Part shown: in pieces, positions 16,387-24,960 of the stretch
How positions within the stretch are numbered: the stretch's first letter is position 1
How the letters are laid out: every line of letters begins with the position of its first letter
Source of the DNA: Desulfobulbaceae bacterium
GTDB lineage: Bacteria; Desulfobacterota; Desulfobulbia; Desulfobulbales; BM004
Assembly: GCA_002868955.1 (NCBI GenBank)
Contig: PKTW01000044.1
Coordinates: 1-36,031, forward strand
Length of the DNA: 36,031 bases
Reading direction: 5' to 3'
Translations under genes and position numbers: made by a program
Notes under the pieces: generated by a model
What the model was told of the DNA's origin: nothing
Databases searched by the model: none
What the model saw: the letters and a program-made list of their open reading frames with translations, nothing else

Positions 16387-16525
16387 GATATGCAATCTCC
16401 TCTGATAATAACTGGTTTGAAATAAGATGTATTTATATACTGTAATGCTTAATGTTTTAAAAGCGAATAAGAAATACTTTCTCAATTCTAGCAAAGCCTT
16501 GACACAAGGGATAATTTGTTTTTAC

Positions 16526-16555
16526 TTGATTTGTATTCCGGATATTAAGTAAAAT
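16526..16555 (+). promoter_or_regulatory. Candidate sigma-70 promoter for hsp20-lon
   Basis: TTGATT (16526-16531) and TAAAAT (16550-16555) are spaced by 18 bp, about 115 bp ahead of the hsp20 ATG. Both match the sigma-70 consensus well. I saw no heat-shock sigma-32 type element and no CIRCE-type inverted repeat in this gap, so heat regulation cannot be read from it. Confidence 0.35.
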
Positions 16556-16669
16556 AAAATATTTTATAGGCCCTTTTGGCGGGAGGTAAGAGACTGTTCT
16601 TCCAGGGGTGGTTATCGGTGAAAATCACAGCAATCCAGTGTGCAGTATTTTTACAGACGGGTGAAGATA

Positions 16670-17095
16670 ATGGATGATTTTGACAGAAGGATACTTGAAG
16701 AATTCAAAGAGCTTGAGAGGCAGATGGGCAGGATGCTGCGAGCTACGTCCCTGACACGGATGATACCCATGACCTCGAGCGGGGGCTGGCAGCCGGCGGT
16801 CGATGTATATGAAACAAACGACGCCATAATTGTCCTCATGGATACAGCAGGTATAGATATGAACCATCTTGCCATCACAGCAGAAAAAAATCGCATTATT
16901 GTCGAGGGCAGGAGAAACCTGCCCAAGCGCGGCAATGTCTGCTGCATTCACCAGCTGGAAATCGAAATGGGCTATTTTAAAAGAACGATTTCCTTTCCGG
17001 TTTCAGTCAATTTTGTTGAGCCCGTTTTCAACTGCCAGAACGGGATCCTGGAAATCAGACTGCCCAAGGAAACAAAAAGCTGTTCAATTCCATAA
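16670..17095 (+). CDS. Small heat shock protein, Hsp20/alpha-crystallin family
   Basis: This 141-residue holdase binds unfolding proteins without ATP. The alpha-crystallin domain spans roughly residues 40-135 (WQPAVDVYETNDAIIVLMDTAGID ... GYFKRTISFPVSVN ... NGILEIRLPK). An N-terminal helix (DFDRRILEEFKELERQMGRML) precedes it. The C-terminal IxI-like tail is reduced to CSIP. An unusual CCIH sits in the loop before the beta-6 region. The frame opens upstream at a GTG (16640), but ATG 16670 with GGGTGA ahead fits the family better. The lon gene follows 27 bp later, so holdase and protease are made together. Confidence 0.88.
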   Translation: MDDFDRRILEEFKELERQMGRMLRATSLTRMIPMTSSGGWQPAVDVYETNDAIIVLMDTAGIDMNHLAITAEKNRIIVEGRRNLPKRGNVCCIHQLEIEMGYFKRTISFPVSVNFVEPVFNCQNGILEIRLPKETKSCSIP

Positions 17096-17122
17096 CCAGC
17101 AAGAAAAAATGGATGAGACACC

Positions 17123-19501
17123 ATGAGTGATGATAAAACAGCAGCCGATAAACAGGCCAATGTCAACCCTGCTGAACTGCCTATACCTGCCGAACTGCCT
17201 GTTCTGCCTCTGAATGATTTTGTCTTTTTCCCGGGTATGGGATTTCCCCTCCAGGTTTCCAATGAACATTCAAGGCAGCTGATTGACGACGCCCTGATGC
17301 ATGACAGGTTGATCGCCGTAGTTTCCCATAAAAAAATTGCAGAAAATGAACCTTCTAAAGAACTTTCCGATCATCTCTATTCCATAGGGGTGGTGTGCTA
17401 CATCCATAAGCTCATCAAATCCCCTGAAGGCTTTTACCAGGTGGTTATGAGCGCGGTCAAAAAGATCAGGATCCTGGAATATACCGTGCGGGAGCCATAC
17501 CTGAAGGCCAAAATCGAGGTCATTGACATGAGGGTGCAAGAGGACAAGGAGGTTGAAGCCCACGTCCTCAACCTGCGGAATCAGTTCAAAAAACTGGTCA
17601 CGCTTTCCCAGCTGCCGCCTGAACTGTACATGACGGTCATGGCCGTAACAGATCCATATCACATCGCCTATCTGATAGCCTCCCAGTTGAATCTTGCCGT
17701 GGAGGAAGAACAGGTAATTCTTGAGATTGATGAACTCAAAAGCATGCTGCATAAGGTGGCGGAAGAACTTGCCAAGCGTCTTGAAACTGTGGAGATGAGC
17801 AATCAGATCCAGAAGGCGGTCAAGGAGGATATGGATGATAAGCAGCGCGAGTTTTTCCTGCGCCAGCAGTTAAAGGCAATACGTAAAGAGCTTGGCGAGG
17901 ATGATGAACATGCTGATATCAATGACCTCAGACTGAGGGTAGCGGAGGCTAAATTAGGGGATGAACCCCGTAAAGCAGCGGAAAAGGAATTGGGCAGACT
18001 TGCCAAGATTTCGCCATCTTCACCTGAATACACCGTGTCCCGGACCTATCTGGAATGGATACTGGACCTGCCATGGGAGATTTCCACTACCGATTCCCTC
18101 GACCTTGAGGAGGCCCAGCGCATCCTTGACCAGGATCATTATGGCCTGGAAAAGATCAAGAAGCGCATAATCGAGTTTCTTGCCGTACGAAAACTCAAGC
18201 ACGACATGCATGGCCCTATCCTCTGCTTTGTAGGGCCTCCCGGGGTTGGTAAAACTTCTCTGGGCCAATCCATCGCCCGCTCCCTGGGAAGAAAGTTTGT
18301 CCGTATCTCTCTTGGCGGCGTCCGTGATGAGGCTGAGATCAGGGGGCACAGAAGAACCTATATAGGAGCCCTGCCCGGCCGCATAATCCAGAGCCTGCGC
18401 AAAGCCGGTTCCAACAACCCCCTTTTTATGCTGGATGAGATTGACAAACTGGGCATGGATTTCAGGGGTGATCCCTCTTCAGCCCTGCTTGAGGTCCTCG
18501 ACCCGGAGCAGAATTTCTCCTTTGCGGATCATTATCTGGAAATCCCATTTGACCTCTCGAGGATAATGTTCATCACCACGGCCAATATTCTTGACACCAT
18601 TCCCGGGCCGCTGCGCGACAGGATGGAAGTCGTGGAGTTGCCGGGCTATACCGAAGATGAAAAGCTCATGATTGCCAAGGAACATTTGATAGAAAAACAG
18701 CTCGAAGCCCATGGCTTGACACCTGAAGACCTTGAGCTTACCGATGATGCCATCCGGGCCATTATCCGCTCCTATACGCGGGAGTCAGGTGTTCGGAACA
18801 TCGAACGTGAGGTGGCAGCCATCTGCCGTGGCATAGCAAAAGAGATCGTTTCAGGTCATACAGGCAAAACCGTGGTTGATTCCAAAGACCTGCAGAAATA
18901 TCTAGGCTCCATCCGCTTCTTTCCTGAGATCCTGGCCCGGACCTGGGGGCCGGGACTTGCTACCGGGCTCGCCTGGACGCCGGTTGGGGGAGACATCCTC
19001 TTTATCGAATCGGCAAAAATGCCAGGCAAGGGAGGGTTGACGCTTACAGGCAAGTTAGGAGAAGTGATGAAGGAATCGGCCACTGCAGCTATGACCTACC
19101 TGCGTTCCAAGGCCTCACAGTTCGCTATCGCTGACTCGGTTTTTGCTGAAACAGATACCCACATCCATGTACCCGAAGGGGCCATTGCCAAGGATGGTCC
19201 CTCAGCTGGTGTTGCCATGGTGGTTTCACTTGCTTCGCTGTATAGGGGCAAGCCGGTACGCAAGGATATTGCCATGACCGGTGAGATCACCCTGCGGGGA
19301 GATGTCCTGCCGGTCGGCGGCATAAAGGAAAAGGTGATTGCTGCAGTACGGGCCGGTATAACCGATATTATTCTGCCGCATCTCAATGAAAAGGATGTTA
19401 TTGAGCTTCCAGACAATGTGAAAGAGGGGATCAAGTTTCACCTGGTGCAGGGCATCCAGGAGGCATTGGATATAGCCCTGGAGAAAGACCAGGATCCGTG
19501 A
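17123..19501 (+). CDS. lon: ATP-dependent protease La (Lon)
   Basis: Lon degrades misfolded and regulatory proteins in the cytoplasm as a hexamer. The 792-residue protein has an N-terminal LON substrate domain (LPVLPLNDFVFFPGM, about 25-220) and a coiled segment (DDKQREFFLRQQLKAIRKELG). The AAA+ module follows, with Walker A GPPGVGKT near residue 370 and Walker B FMLDEIDK near 435. The C-terminal Ser-Lys protease domain has its catalytic Ser in KDGPSAGVAMV near 694 and Lys in GGIKEKVIAA near 737. This is a full-length LonA. It follows hsp20 by 27 bp and converges on the DUF2156 gene. No clear hairpin terminator is seen in the 83 bp after the stop. Confidence 0.97.
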   Translation: MSDDKTAADKQANVNPAELPIPAELPVLPLNDFVFFPGMGFPLQVSNEHSRQLIDDALMHDRLIAVVSHKKIAENEPSKELSDHLYSIGVVCYIHKLIKSPEGFYQVVMSAVKKIRILEYTVREPYLKAKIEVIDMRVQEDKEVEAHVLNLRNQFKKLVTLSQLPPELYMTVMAVTDPYHIAYLIASQLNLAVEEEQVILEIDELKSMLHKVAEELAKRLETVEMSNQIQKAVKEDMDDKQREFFLRQQLKAIRKELGEDDEHADINDLRLRVAEAKLGDEPRKAAEKELGRLAKISPSSPEYTVSRTYLEWILDLPWEISTTDSLDLEEAQRILDQDHYGLEKIKKRIIEFLAVRKLKHDMHGPILCFVGPPGVGKTSLGQSIARSLGRKFVRISLGGVRDEAEIRGHRRTYIGALPGRIIQSLRKAGSNNPLFMLDEIDKLGMDFRGDPSSALLEVLDPEQNFSFADHYLEIPFDLSRIMFITTANILDTIPGPLRDRMEVVELPGYTEDEKLMIAKEHLIEKQLEAHGLTPEDLELTDDAIRAIIRSYTRESGVRNIEREVAAICRGIAKEIVSGHTGKTVVDSKDLQKYLGSIRFFPEILARTWGPGLATGLAWTPVGGDILFIESAKMPGKGGLTLTGKLGEVMKESATAAMTYLRSKASQFAIADSVFAETDTHIHVPEGAIAKDGPSAGVAMVVSLASLYRGKPVRKDIAMTGEITLRGDVLPVGGIKEKVIAAVRAGITDIILPHLNEKDVIELPDNVKEGIKFHLVQGIQEALDIALEKDQDP

Positions 19502-19584
19502 CAGAAAATATAAATGGTTAATGTTGATAGTCTCGTATGTATGTCCTGTATTAAAGGGTAAAAAGTCTCGGGATGGTGACGTTA

Positions 19585-20517
19585 TCAATGTTCGTGGGCA
19601 GCGCACCCATCCGCCTTGATGCTCTTCGCAGTAATCGGCTGGTCAACTGAGCGGGAAATACAGTTTTTGGGGACCATATGATGCGGATGGTAGCTTTCTT
19701 TCGCCTGGCGCATGCCCGGGATGCCGAGATCCTGTTCCCGGTTGACATAGTCAAAATCTGAAAGGCCGTATTTTGAAAACCAGTGATTAATCAACTGGCC
19801 AAGACCCGGTATATCGGCCATGGCCTTTTCAAAATGCCAGACAGCCGTACCGGGGGACAACTCCTCTGCAATGGCAAAGGCCTGGATTGTGCCATCTACC
19901 CTCACTGCGCCGCCTAGGAGTCCCAATTCATTAAAATGCGCAAAGGTTTCTGCAATGGCATTGGCTTCATTGCATAAACCGGGATTACGCCCGCAATCCC
20001 TGGTATTGCACCAGTTCTCCTGCATGGTTTCACATTCTGCAATAAGCTCTGCAGTAATGGGGACATATTCACAAGCATGATTGCTGAGGCACTGTTTAAT
20101 ATGGTTGCGTTTTTTTGCGTAGTGCCGTCCGCCAAGTTCAGCCAGATCCATTACCCGGTAGACATAATCAGCATTATCACGGTCGGGGGTTACCACAAAG
20201 TCTGCAACAGGAAGATTTTCAGCAGCAGTATCGGGGATGCGGACAGCCCCGATAATGTCCTCGGCCAAAAATGAAAAAACTTCCGGGATAAGGATTTTAC
20301 CGGCCGGCGGCCCGAAGAGTATGTATTTGCCTTTTGCTTGGGCGGCATTCACCAGAAAAACGAGGGATTTGTCTATCTCTGCAAACAGGATCGGCCTGGA
20401 TGGCTGCCAGATAAAAAGGTTGGTAAAGGTCTGCTCTGAAATTTCAGGGGGATACGTGCGCAAATATTCTGAAACCAGGCTTCTGTCTGCCAGAGTCAAT
20501 GGGCGGATATCAGACAT
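19585..20517 (-). CDS. DUF2156 domain protein (GNAT-fold, phosphatidylglycerol lysyltransferase C-terminal like)
   Basis: This 310-residue protein belongs to DUF2156, the double-GNAT fold found at the C-terminus of MprF-type lysyltransferases and also as stand-alone proteins. The family end motif NREQDLGIPGMRQAKESYHPHHMV is clear near residues 260-283, and KKRNHIKQC near 135 is also conserved. No membrane segments are present, so it is a soluble stand-alone form. The cargo (an aminoacyl-tRNA, acyl-CoA or other donor) is unknown. It lies 35 bp downstream of the 84-residue protein on the same strand and is convergent with lon. Confidence 0.88.
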   Translation of the reverse strand: MSDIRPLTLADRSLVSEYLRTYPPEISEQTFTNLFIWQPSRPILFAEIDKSLVFLVNAAQAKGKYILFGPPAGKILIPEVFSFLAEDIIGAVRIPDTAAENLPVADFVVTPDRDNADYVYRVMDLAELGGRHYAKKRNHIKQCLSNHACEYVPITAELIAECETMQENWCNTRDCGRNPGLCNEANAIAETFAHFNELGLLGGAVRVDGTIQAFAIAEELSPGTAVWHFEKAMADIPGLGQLINHWFSKYGLSDFDYVNREQDLGIPGMRQAKESYHPHHMVPKNCISRSVDQPITAKSIKADGCAAHEH

Positions 20518-20552
20518 GGGTTTTTTTTAGTATAGAAAAGAAATTAATAATT

Positions 20553-20807
20553 TTAAAACTGCCGGCCCTTGATGTTTTTCAACAACTGGGCAATTTCAAG
20601 TCCCAAGGCAACACACAGCTTACCAGACATACATGCTTTCGCGTCTGGATTTTCGAGAAAGTGTTTCAATTCATGATTGTCTTTTTTCAGATCAACAACC
20701 CAGGCATTCTGTCGCCTGTCATAATCAACTGTCAGGTCAATGCCACATTCTTCGATGTCAGGGTATAATTGCTGTATTTTGTCACATAGTTCTTTTTTAT
20801 CGAGCAT
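20553..20807 (-). CDS. Conserved-looking hypothetical protein, 84 residues
   Basis: I do not recognise a function. From the ATG at 20807 the protein is acidic and soluble, with four cysteines (C8, C21, C59, C65). Features include YPDIEECGIDLTVDYD, a VVDLKKDNHELKHFLE helix and GKLCVALGLEIAQLLKNIK. The frame stays open upstream to 20942, but that stretch is poor in protein-like features, whereas GAGAGG lies just ahead of the chosen ATG. The C59-C65 pair and GIDL resemble small conserved proteins I associate with sulfate-reducing bacteria, but I cannot name the family. It is followed by the DUF2156 gene and diverges from ispH. Confidence 0.7.
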   Translation of the reverse strand: MLDKKELCDKIQQLYPDIEECGIDLTVDYDRRQNAWVVDLKKDNHELKHFLENPDAKACMSGKLCVALGLEIAQLLKNIKGRQF

Positions 20808-21046
20808 GGCTGGAACCTCTCGCTTGAATTTAATTTCTGGGTATTTATCCCCGTATGCAACAAAAAAGTATAAATATATTTGATAATACATCATGCAACA
20901 TTCCGGTAGTTTTAATTCTCGTGCTATTGTATTAGTATGCATCTTTTTTATCAGGAGAGCCAGTCACGGACCCTGATTAGATCCAGCAACATATGTATTC
21001 CGTTTTCAGGTTGCAGAGTGGCTTCAAGCGTTTAGTCGAAAAAGAA

Positions 21047-22783
21047 ATGAAAGTAATTTTAGCAAAAAGTGCCGGGTTCTGCATGGGCGTCAGAAGGGCA
21101 GTGGAGGCTACCCTGGATGTTATCCAGAAAGAGGATACAGGTGTATCAACCTTCGGACCGCTGATCCATAATCCCCAGGTTCTCAATCTTTTGAAGGAGC
21201 GGGGCGTCAAGATACTCAAGGATATTCCTGAAAAAGAGTCCGGTACGGTTATCATACGGGCCCATGGTGTTCCGCCTGTCCACAAGGAACAGCTCAAGAG
21301 AGCTGGCGCCACGGTTAAGGATGCCACCTGTCCCCACGTGGTCAAGGTTCAGGTTATAATCAAGAAATACCTCAAGCAGGGATATGGAACCGTTATTATC
21401 GGCGACCGCAATCATGCTGAAGTTGAAGGGCTGATGGGGTTTGCCGGGAGCTTAGGCCGGGTTGTAAGCAACCTGGAGGATGTTAAAAGTCTGGATCTCC
21501 GTGCACCATACATAATCGTAAGTCAGACCACCCAGGATGAAACAATCTTTGCAGAACTGAGCAATTTAATCCTGGAGCGGTTCCCCGGCGGCAAGATTTT
21601 CAATACCATTTGTGATGCCACCCATAAACGCCAGGAAGAGGTGCGCAGTCTTTGTAATGGTGTTGAGGCGATGGTCGTTGTTGGCGGTAAAAACAGTGCC
21701 AATACGAAACGGCTGGCTGAGATTGCTCAGGGCAGGGGCTGTCCTGTGTTTCTCGTTGAAACCGAAGATGAGCTGGACCTTACTGCACTGTCAGCATATG
21801 AATGTGTAGGCGTTACTGCCGGGGCTTCAACTCCCACCTGGATGATCGGCAGGGTTGTCAGGATACTAGAGGCTATGCCCGGCAAGGGCGAGGGCAAACT
21901 GAAACAGTTCGGCAGCAAACTGCTCTGGCTTCTCCTTGCGACCAATATCTATGTCAGCATTGCAGGTGGAGCGCTCACCTATACTGCCGGAATACTGCAG
22001 AACATTGTTCCGAGGACAAGCCATTTACTGATAAGTTTTTTGTATCTGTTTGCCATGCACAATCTCAACCGTTTTACTGATAGAAAAGTACAGAAATTCA
22101 ATGACCCGCTGCGGGCGCTTTTTTATGAGAAATACCGCTGGCCGCTCCTTGTCATTTCAGCCTTGTCGCTGGCTTTTTCCCTGACACTGGTGTTTGAACA
22201 CGGTCTCAAACCCTTCCTGCTCCTGACAGGCATGAGTATTTTTGGCATTTTTTACTCCGTGCAGGTAATTCCCAAGTCCCTGATTGCCAATATCAGGGTG
22301 CGGGGCCTGAAAGAGATCCCTGGCTCCAAGACCTTTTTTGTGGCTGTAGCCTGGGCCTTTGTCACAACGCTTATCCCAGCCTTGAGCGGAGCCCATAAAC
22401 CGGACCTGATGACCCTGGTGGTTTTATTTTTTGTCCTGCTCCTCGTTTTTGTGCGCAATGCGCTTTTCGATGTTTTTGAGGTCCAGGGGGACAGGATTGT
22501 CGGTAAGGAGACATTGCCGGTCTGCATAGGTGAACAAAGAACACTTTTTATCCTGCATATTATAATGGCGGTTCTGGTTGTTTTGTTGCTCCTCATGCCG
22601 TTGCTCGGTTTCATGTCAGCGGCTGGATTCTGGCTGCTGCCAGGTATACTGTATATTATCTGGTTAACCCAGATGTACTGCAAAGGCAGGATAAGCCAGG
22701 GGCTTAGAATGGAATTTTACCTGGAAACAGTTTTTTACCTGCTTGCAGGACTTACCTGGCTGCCAGTGTTCCTGAATTCATGA
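21047..22783 (+). CDS. ispH: IspH (HMBPP reductase) fused to a UbiA-like membrane prenyltransferase domain
   Basis: Residues 1-280 form a complete IspH, the last MEP-pathway enzyme, which reduces HMBPP to IPP and DMAPP with a [4Fe-4S] cluster. The cluster cysteines are C12 (GFCMGVRRAV), C95 (DATCPHV) and C189 (TICDATHKRQ); H41, H73, H123 and E125 line the substrate site. Residues about 291-578 form a polytopic membrane domain of the UbiA superfamily: NRFTDRKVQKFNDP at 341-354 and DVFEVQGDRIVGKETLP at 475-491 stand for its two acidic motifs. The third acid of motif one is Q349 and the second of motif two is E478. An in-frame ATG lies 54 bp upstream (20993); I prefer 21047 because it matches the IspH N-terminus. 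The single frame has no stop between domains. Confidence 0.9.
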   Translation: MKVILAKSAGFCMGVRRAVEATLDVIQKEDTGVSTFGPLIHNPQVLNLLKERGVKILKDIPEKESGTVIIRAHGVPPVHKEQLKRAGATVKDATCPHVVKVQVIIKKYLKQGYGTVIIGDRNHAEVEGLMGFAGSLGRVVSNLEDVKSLDLRAPYIIVSQTTQDETIFAELSNLILERFPGGKIFNTICDATHKRQEEVRSLCNGVEAMVVVGGKNSANTKRLAEIAQGRGCPVFLVETEDELDLTALSAYECVGVTAGASTPTWMIGRVVRILEAMPGKGEGKLKQFGSKLLWLLLATNIYVSIAGGALTYTAGILQNIVPRTSHLLISFLYLFAMHNLNRFTDRKVQKFNDPLRALFYEKYRWPLLVISALSLAFSLTLVFEHGLKPFLLLTGMSIFGIFYSVQVIPKSLIANIRVRGLKEIPGSKTFFVAVAWAFVTTLIPALSGAHKPDLMTLVVLFFVLLLVFVRNALFDVFEVQGDRIVGKETLPVCIGEQRTLFILHIIMAVLVVLLLLMPLLGFMSAAGFWLLPGILYIIWLTQMYCKGRISQGLRMEFYLETVFYLLAGLTWLPVFLNS

Positions 22784-22895
22784 GGAACAGCAGGTTCTAA
22801 AACTGCTCATGGATTCAGGGAATTGTTCGCAGCTCTAAAACATTATTGCCCGGGAAATTATCGGGTATCAAGCATAACTTTACTTGGAGCTATCA

Positions 22896-24023
22896 ATGTT
22901 AGGGTGGTTTAAAAAAAAGGAAAAGAGCAGTGAAGATCCTGTGCCTGGGTCTGCCGAGATATCCTTGCAAGAGCAAGAGTTTACAGGCGATGCAACTGCA
23001 GTAGAAGCTTCCGAGAATGATCAGGATAGCCCAGAAGCTATAAGCCAAGGTGCTGCAGCTGTAGAGCAGGATCAGAAGCATGCGAACCAGAAAGGACTGT
23101 TCAGGCGTTTACAGGAGGGTCTTGCCAAGACACGGGATTCCTTGGTGAGCAGGGTTGATGACCTCTTCCTTGGCAGGAAAGAAATTGATGCAGAACTCCT
23201 TGATGAACTCGAGGAAATTTTAATTACCGCAGACCTTGGCGTTAATACAACCCTGGATCTTCTTGATGAAATACGCAACAGGGTGTCACGAAAAGAACTC
23301 AAAGACCCCCAGGCCTTGAAACTTGCCCTGAAGGAGAGAATTCTGACCTTCTTTGCAGGTTATGACACGACAGGGATGCAAGTGCCTGCCACTGGTCCAT
23401 TTGTCATCATGGTGGTTGGCGTCAACGGGGTAGGCAAGACCACCACCATCGGCAAGATAGCCAAGAAGTTTACCAGTTCCGGCCAGCGGGTTCTGCTCGT
23501 GGCAGCTGATACTTTTCGGGCCGCAGCCATTGAACAGCTGCAGGTTTGGGGGGGGCGGGTAGGTGCGGATGTGGTTGCGAAGCAGCAGGGTGACGATCCA
23601 TCCGCAGTTATTTATGATGCCCTTGATTATGCGGCTTCCAGGGATTTCGATGTCATAATTGTCGATACGGCCGGCCGGCTCCATACAAAAGTAAACCTGA
23701 TGGAAGAGCTGAAAAAGATTAAACGGGTGATCAACAAAAAGATGGAGGGCGCGCCCCATGAGATTATGCTCATCCTTGATGCCACCACCGGCCAGAACAG
23801 TATTTCCCAGGCCAGGCTCTTTCATGAGGCAGTGGGGCTCACCGGTCTGACCCTTACAAAGTTGGATGGTACAGCAAAGGGAGGTATAGTGGTGCATATT
23901 TCCCATGATTTTAATATCCCCATCAGGTTTATAGGTATCGGTGAAAAACTAGATGATCTGCGTGAATTTGATCCGGGTGAATTTATCGAGGCGCTTTTTG
24001 CAAATGGTTCTGGTCATAAATAA
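22896..24023 (+). CDS. ftsY: Signal recognition particle receptor FtsY
   Basis: FtsY is the SRP receptor that docks translating ribosomes at the inner membrane. The 375-residue protein has an acidic, low-complexity N-terminal A region (about 1-70) beginning MLGWFKKKEK, a membrane-binding basic start. The NG domain follows: RRLQEGLAKTRDSLVSRVDDL, G1 GVNGVGKTTT at 175-184, DTFRAAAIEQL, DTAGRLHTKVNLMEELKKI and TKLDGTAKGG. A TTG 12 nt upstream is in frame, but GGAG placed 6 nt before the ATG at 22896 fixes the start there. It follows the ispH fusion after 112 bp. Confidence 0.96.
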   Translation: MLGWFKKKEKSSEDPVPGSAEISLQEQEFTGDATAVEASENDQDSPEAISQGAAAVEQDQKHANQKGLFRRLQEGLAKTRDSLVSRVDDLFLGRKEIDAELLDELEEILITADLGVNTTLDLLDEIRNRVSRKELKDPQALKLALKERILTFFAGYDTTGMQVPATGPFVIMVVGVNGVGKTTTIGKIAKKFTSSGQRVLLVAADTFRAAAIEQLQVWGGRVGADVVAKQQGDDPSAVIYDALDYAASRDFDVIIVDTAGRLHTKVNLMEELKKIKRVINKKMEGAPHEIMLILDATTGQNSISQARLFHEAVGLTGLTLTKLDGTAKGGIVVHISHDFNIPIRFIGIGEKLDDLREFDPGEFIEALFANGSGHK

Positions 24024-24068
24024 ATATGGTGAGTGATATTTTTTATATAAATAACGGTCGGATATCTT

Positions 24069-24893
24069 ATGGAATATAGACGGCATGAACAGCCAGGTTG
24101 CGGCGGCTGCTTTCTGCTCCTGCTCCTGCTGATCTTTCTTTTGGGCGGGGTCAAGGGTCTCGGGCTGCTTGCTTTTCTCATTCTTTTTTTTCTGCTCAGC
24201 GGCATTGGAGCCTTCTGGGCCTTTACCTTTTATGTTAAACGTCAGATTAGCGCCTATGAGAGGTCCCAATCCGAGACCCACAACACATTTGTTCACCTGC
24301 TGGTTAATATCCTGGTAAAAATAGCCCAGGTTGACGGCAAGGTCAGCCGGGAAGAAGTCAAAACAATTCGGCATTTCTTTCAATACAACCTGCGTTATTC
24401 ACAAAATCAGCTTTACTGGATAAAGGAACTCATCAAGGAGGCGCTGGTATCTACCGCCAGTCTGGATTCCCTGCTGCAGGAATTCAGGCAGAAATTCGCC
24501 TACGAGCCCAGGCTGATACTCCTGGAGCTCATCTATCAGGTGTTCTATTCCAATGAAGTGGTAACGCAGGAAGAGCTGCTGCTGGCTGAAAAAATTGGTA
24601 ATTATTTAGGCATTTCGGCTTATGATCAAAGGTCAGTTGGGGCAAGATATAAAGCCGGTTTCCGAGCTGCAAGAGAGACTGAAGGAGTTTCTGCGGATAA
24701 ATATTATGCAATTCTTGGACTGGCAGACGGCGCAAGCTTTGCTGACATTAAGGCGGCCTATCGGAAGTTGAGTATGCAATATCATCCGGACAAGGTAGCC
24801 CATCTTGGAGCGGAGTTTAAACAAATGGCCGAAGAAAAAATGAAAGAGATCAATAACGCCTATGAATTTATGAAAAGAAAATTCGCCCGATAA
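24069..24893 (+). CDS. Membrane-anchored TerB/J-domain co-chaperone (DjlA-like)
   Basis: This 274-residue protein has the DjlA layout. An N-terminal hydrophobic region (about 13-57) reads as one or two membrane segments, with a CGGC motif before it. A TerB-like all-helical domain lies at about 70-190 (LLVNILVKIAQVDGKVSREEVKTIRHFF). The C-terminal J-domain (about 208-274) has its HPD at 239-241 (QYHPDKV). J-domains stimulate DnaK ATPase, so it should recruit DnaK to the inner membrane. It lies 45 bp after ftsY in the same direction, consistent with a membrane protein biogenesis role, but that link is inferred. A true DjlA ortholog or a lineage-specific relative are both possible. Confidence 0.85.
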   Translation: MEYRRHEQPGCGGCFLLLLLLIFLLGGVKGLGLLAFLILFFLLSGIGAFWAFTFYVKRQISAYERSQSETHNTFVHLLVNILVKIAQVDGKVSREEVKTIRHFFQYNLRYSQNQLYWIKELIKEALVSTASLDSLLQEFRQKFAYEPRLILLELIYQVFYSNEVVTQEELLLAEKIGNYLGISAYDQRSVGARYKAGFRAARETEGVSADKYYAILGLADGASFADIKAAYRKLSMQYHPDKVAHLGAEFKQMAEEKMKEINNAYEFMKRKFAR

Positions 24894-24960
24894 AAAATAT
24901 GATTAAAGGAAAATTCAACAAACGAGAGAGCAATACAATCGGAAAATACTGGAGGGAAAA

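Noticed and set aside
16387-16669. Heat-shock sigma-32 promoter or CIRCE element ahead of hsp20-lon
   Set aside because: I looked for a CTTGAA/CCCCAT pair and a 9-bp inverted repeat with a 9-bp spacer and found neither; only a sigma-70 type candidate is reported.
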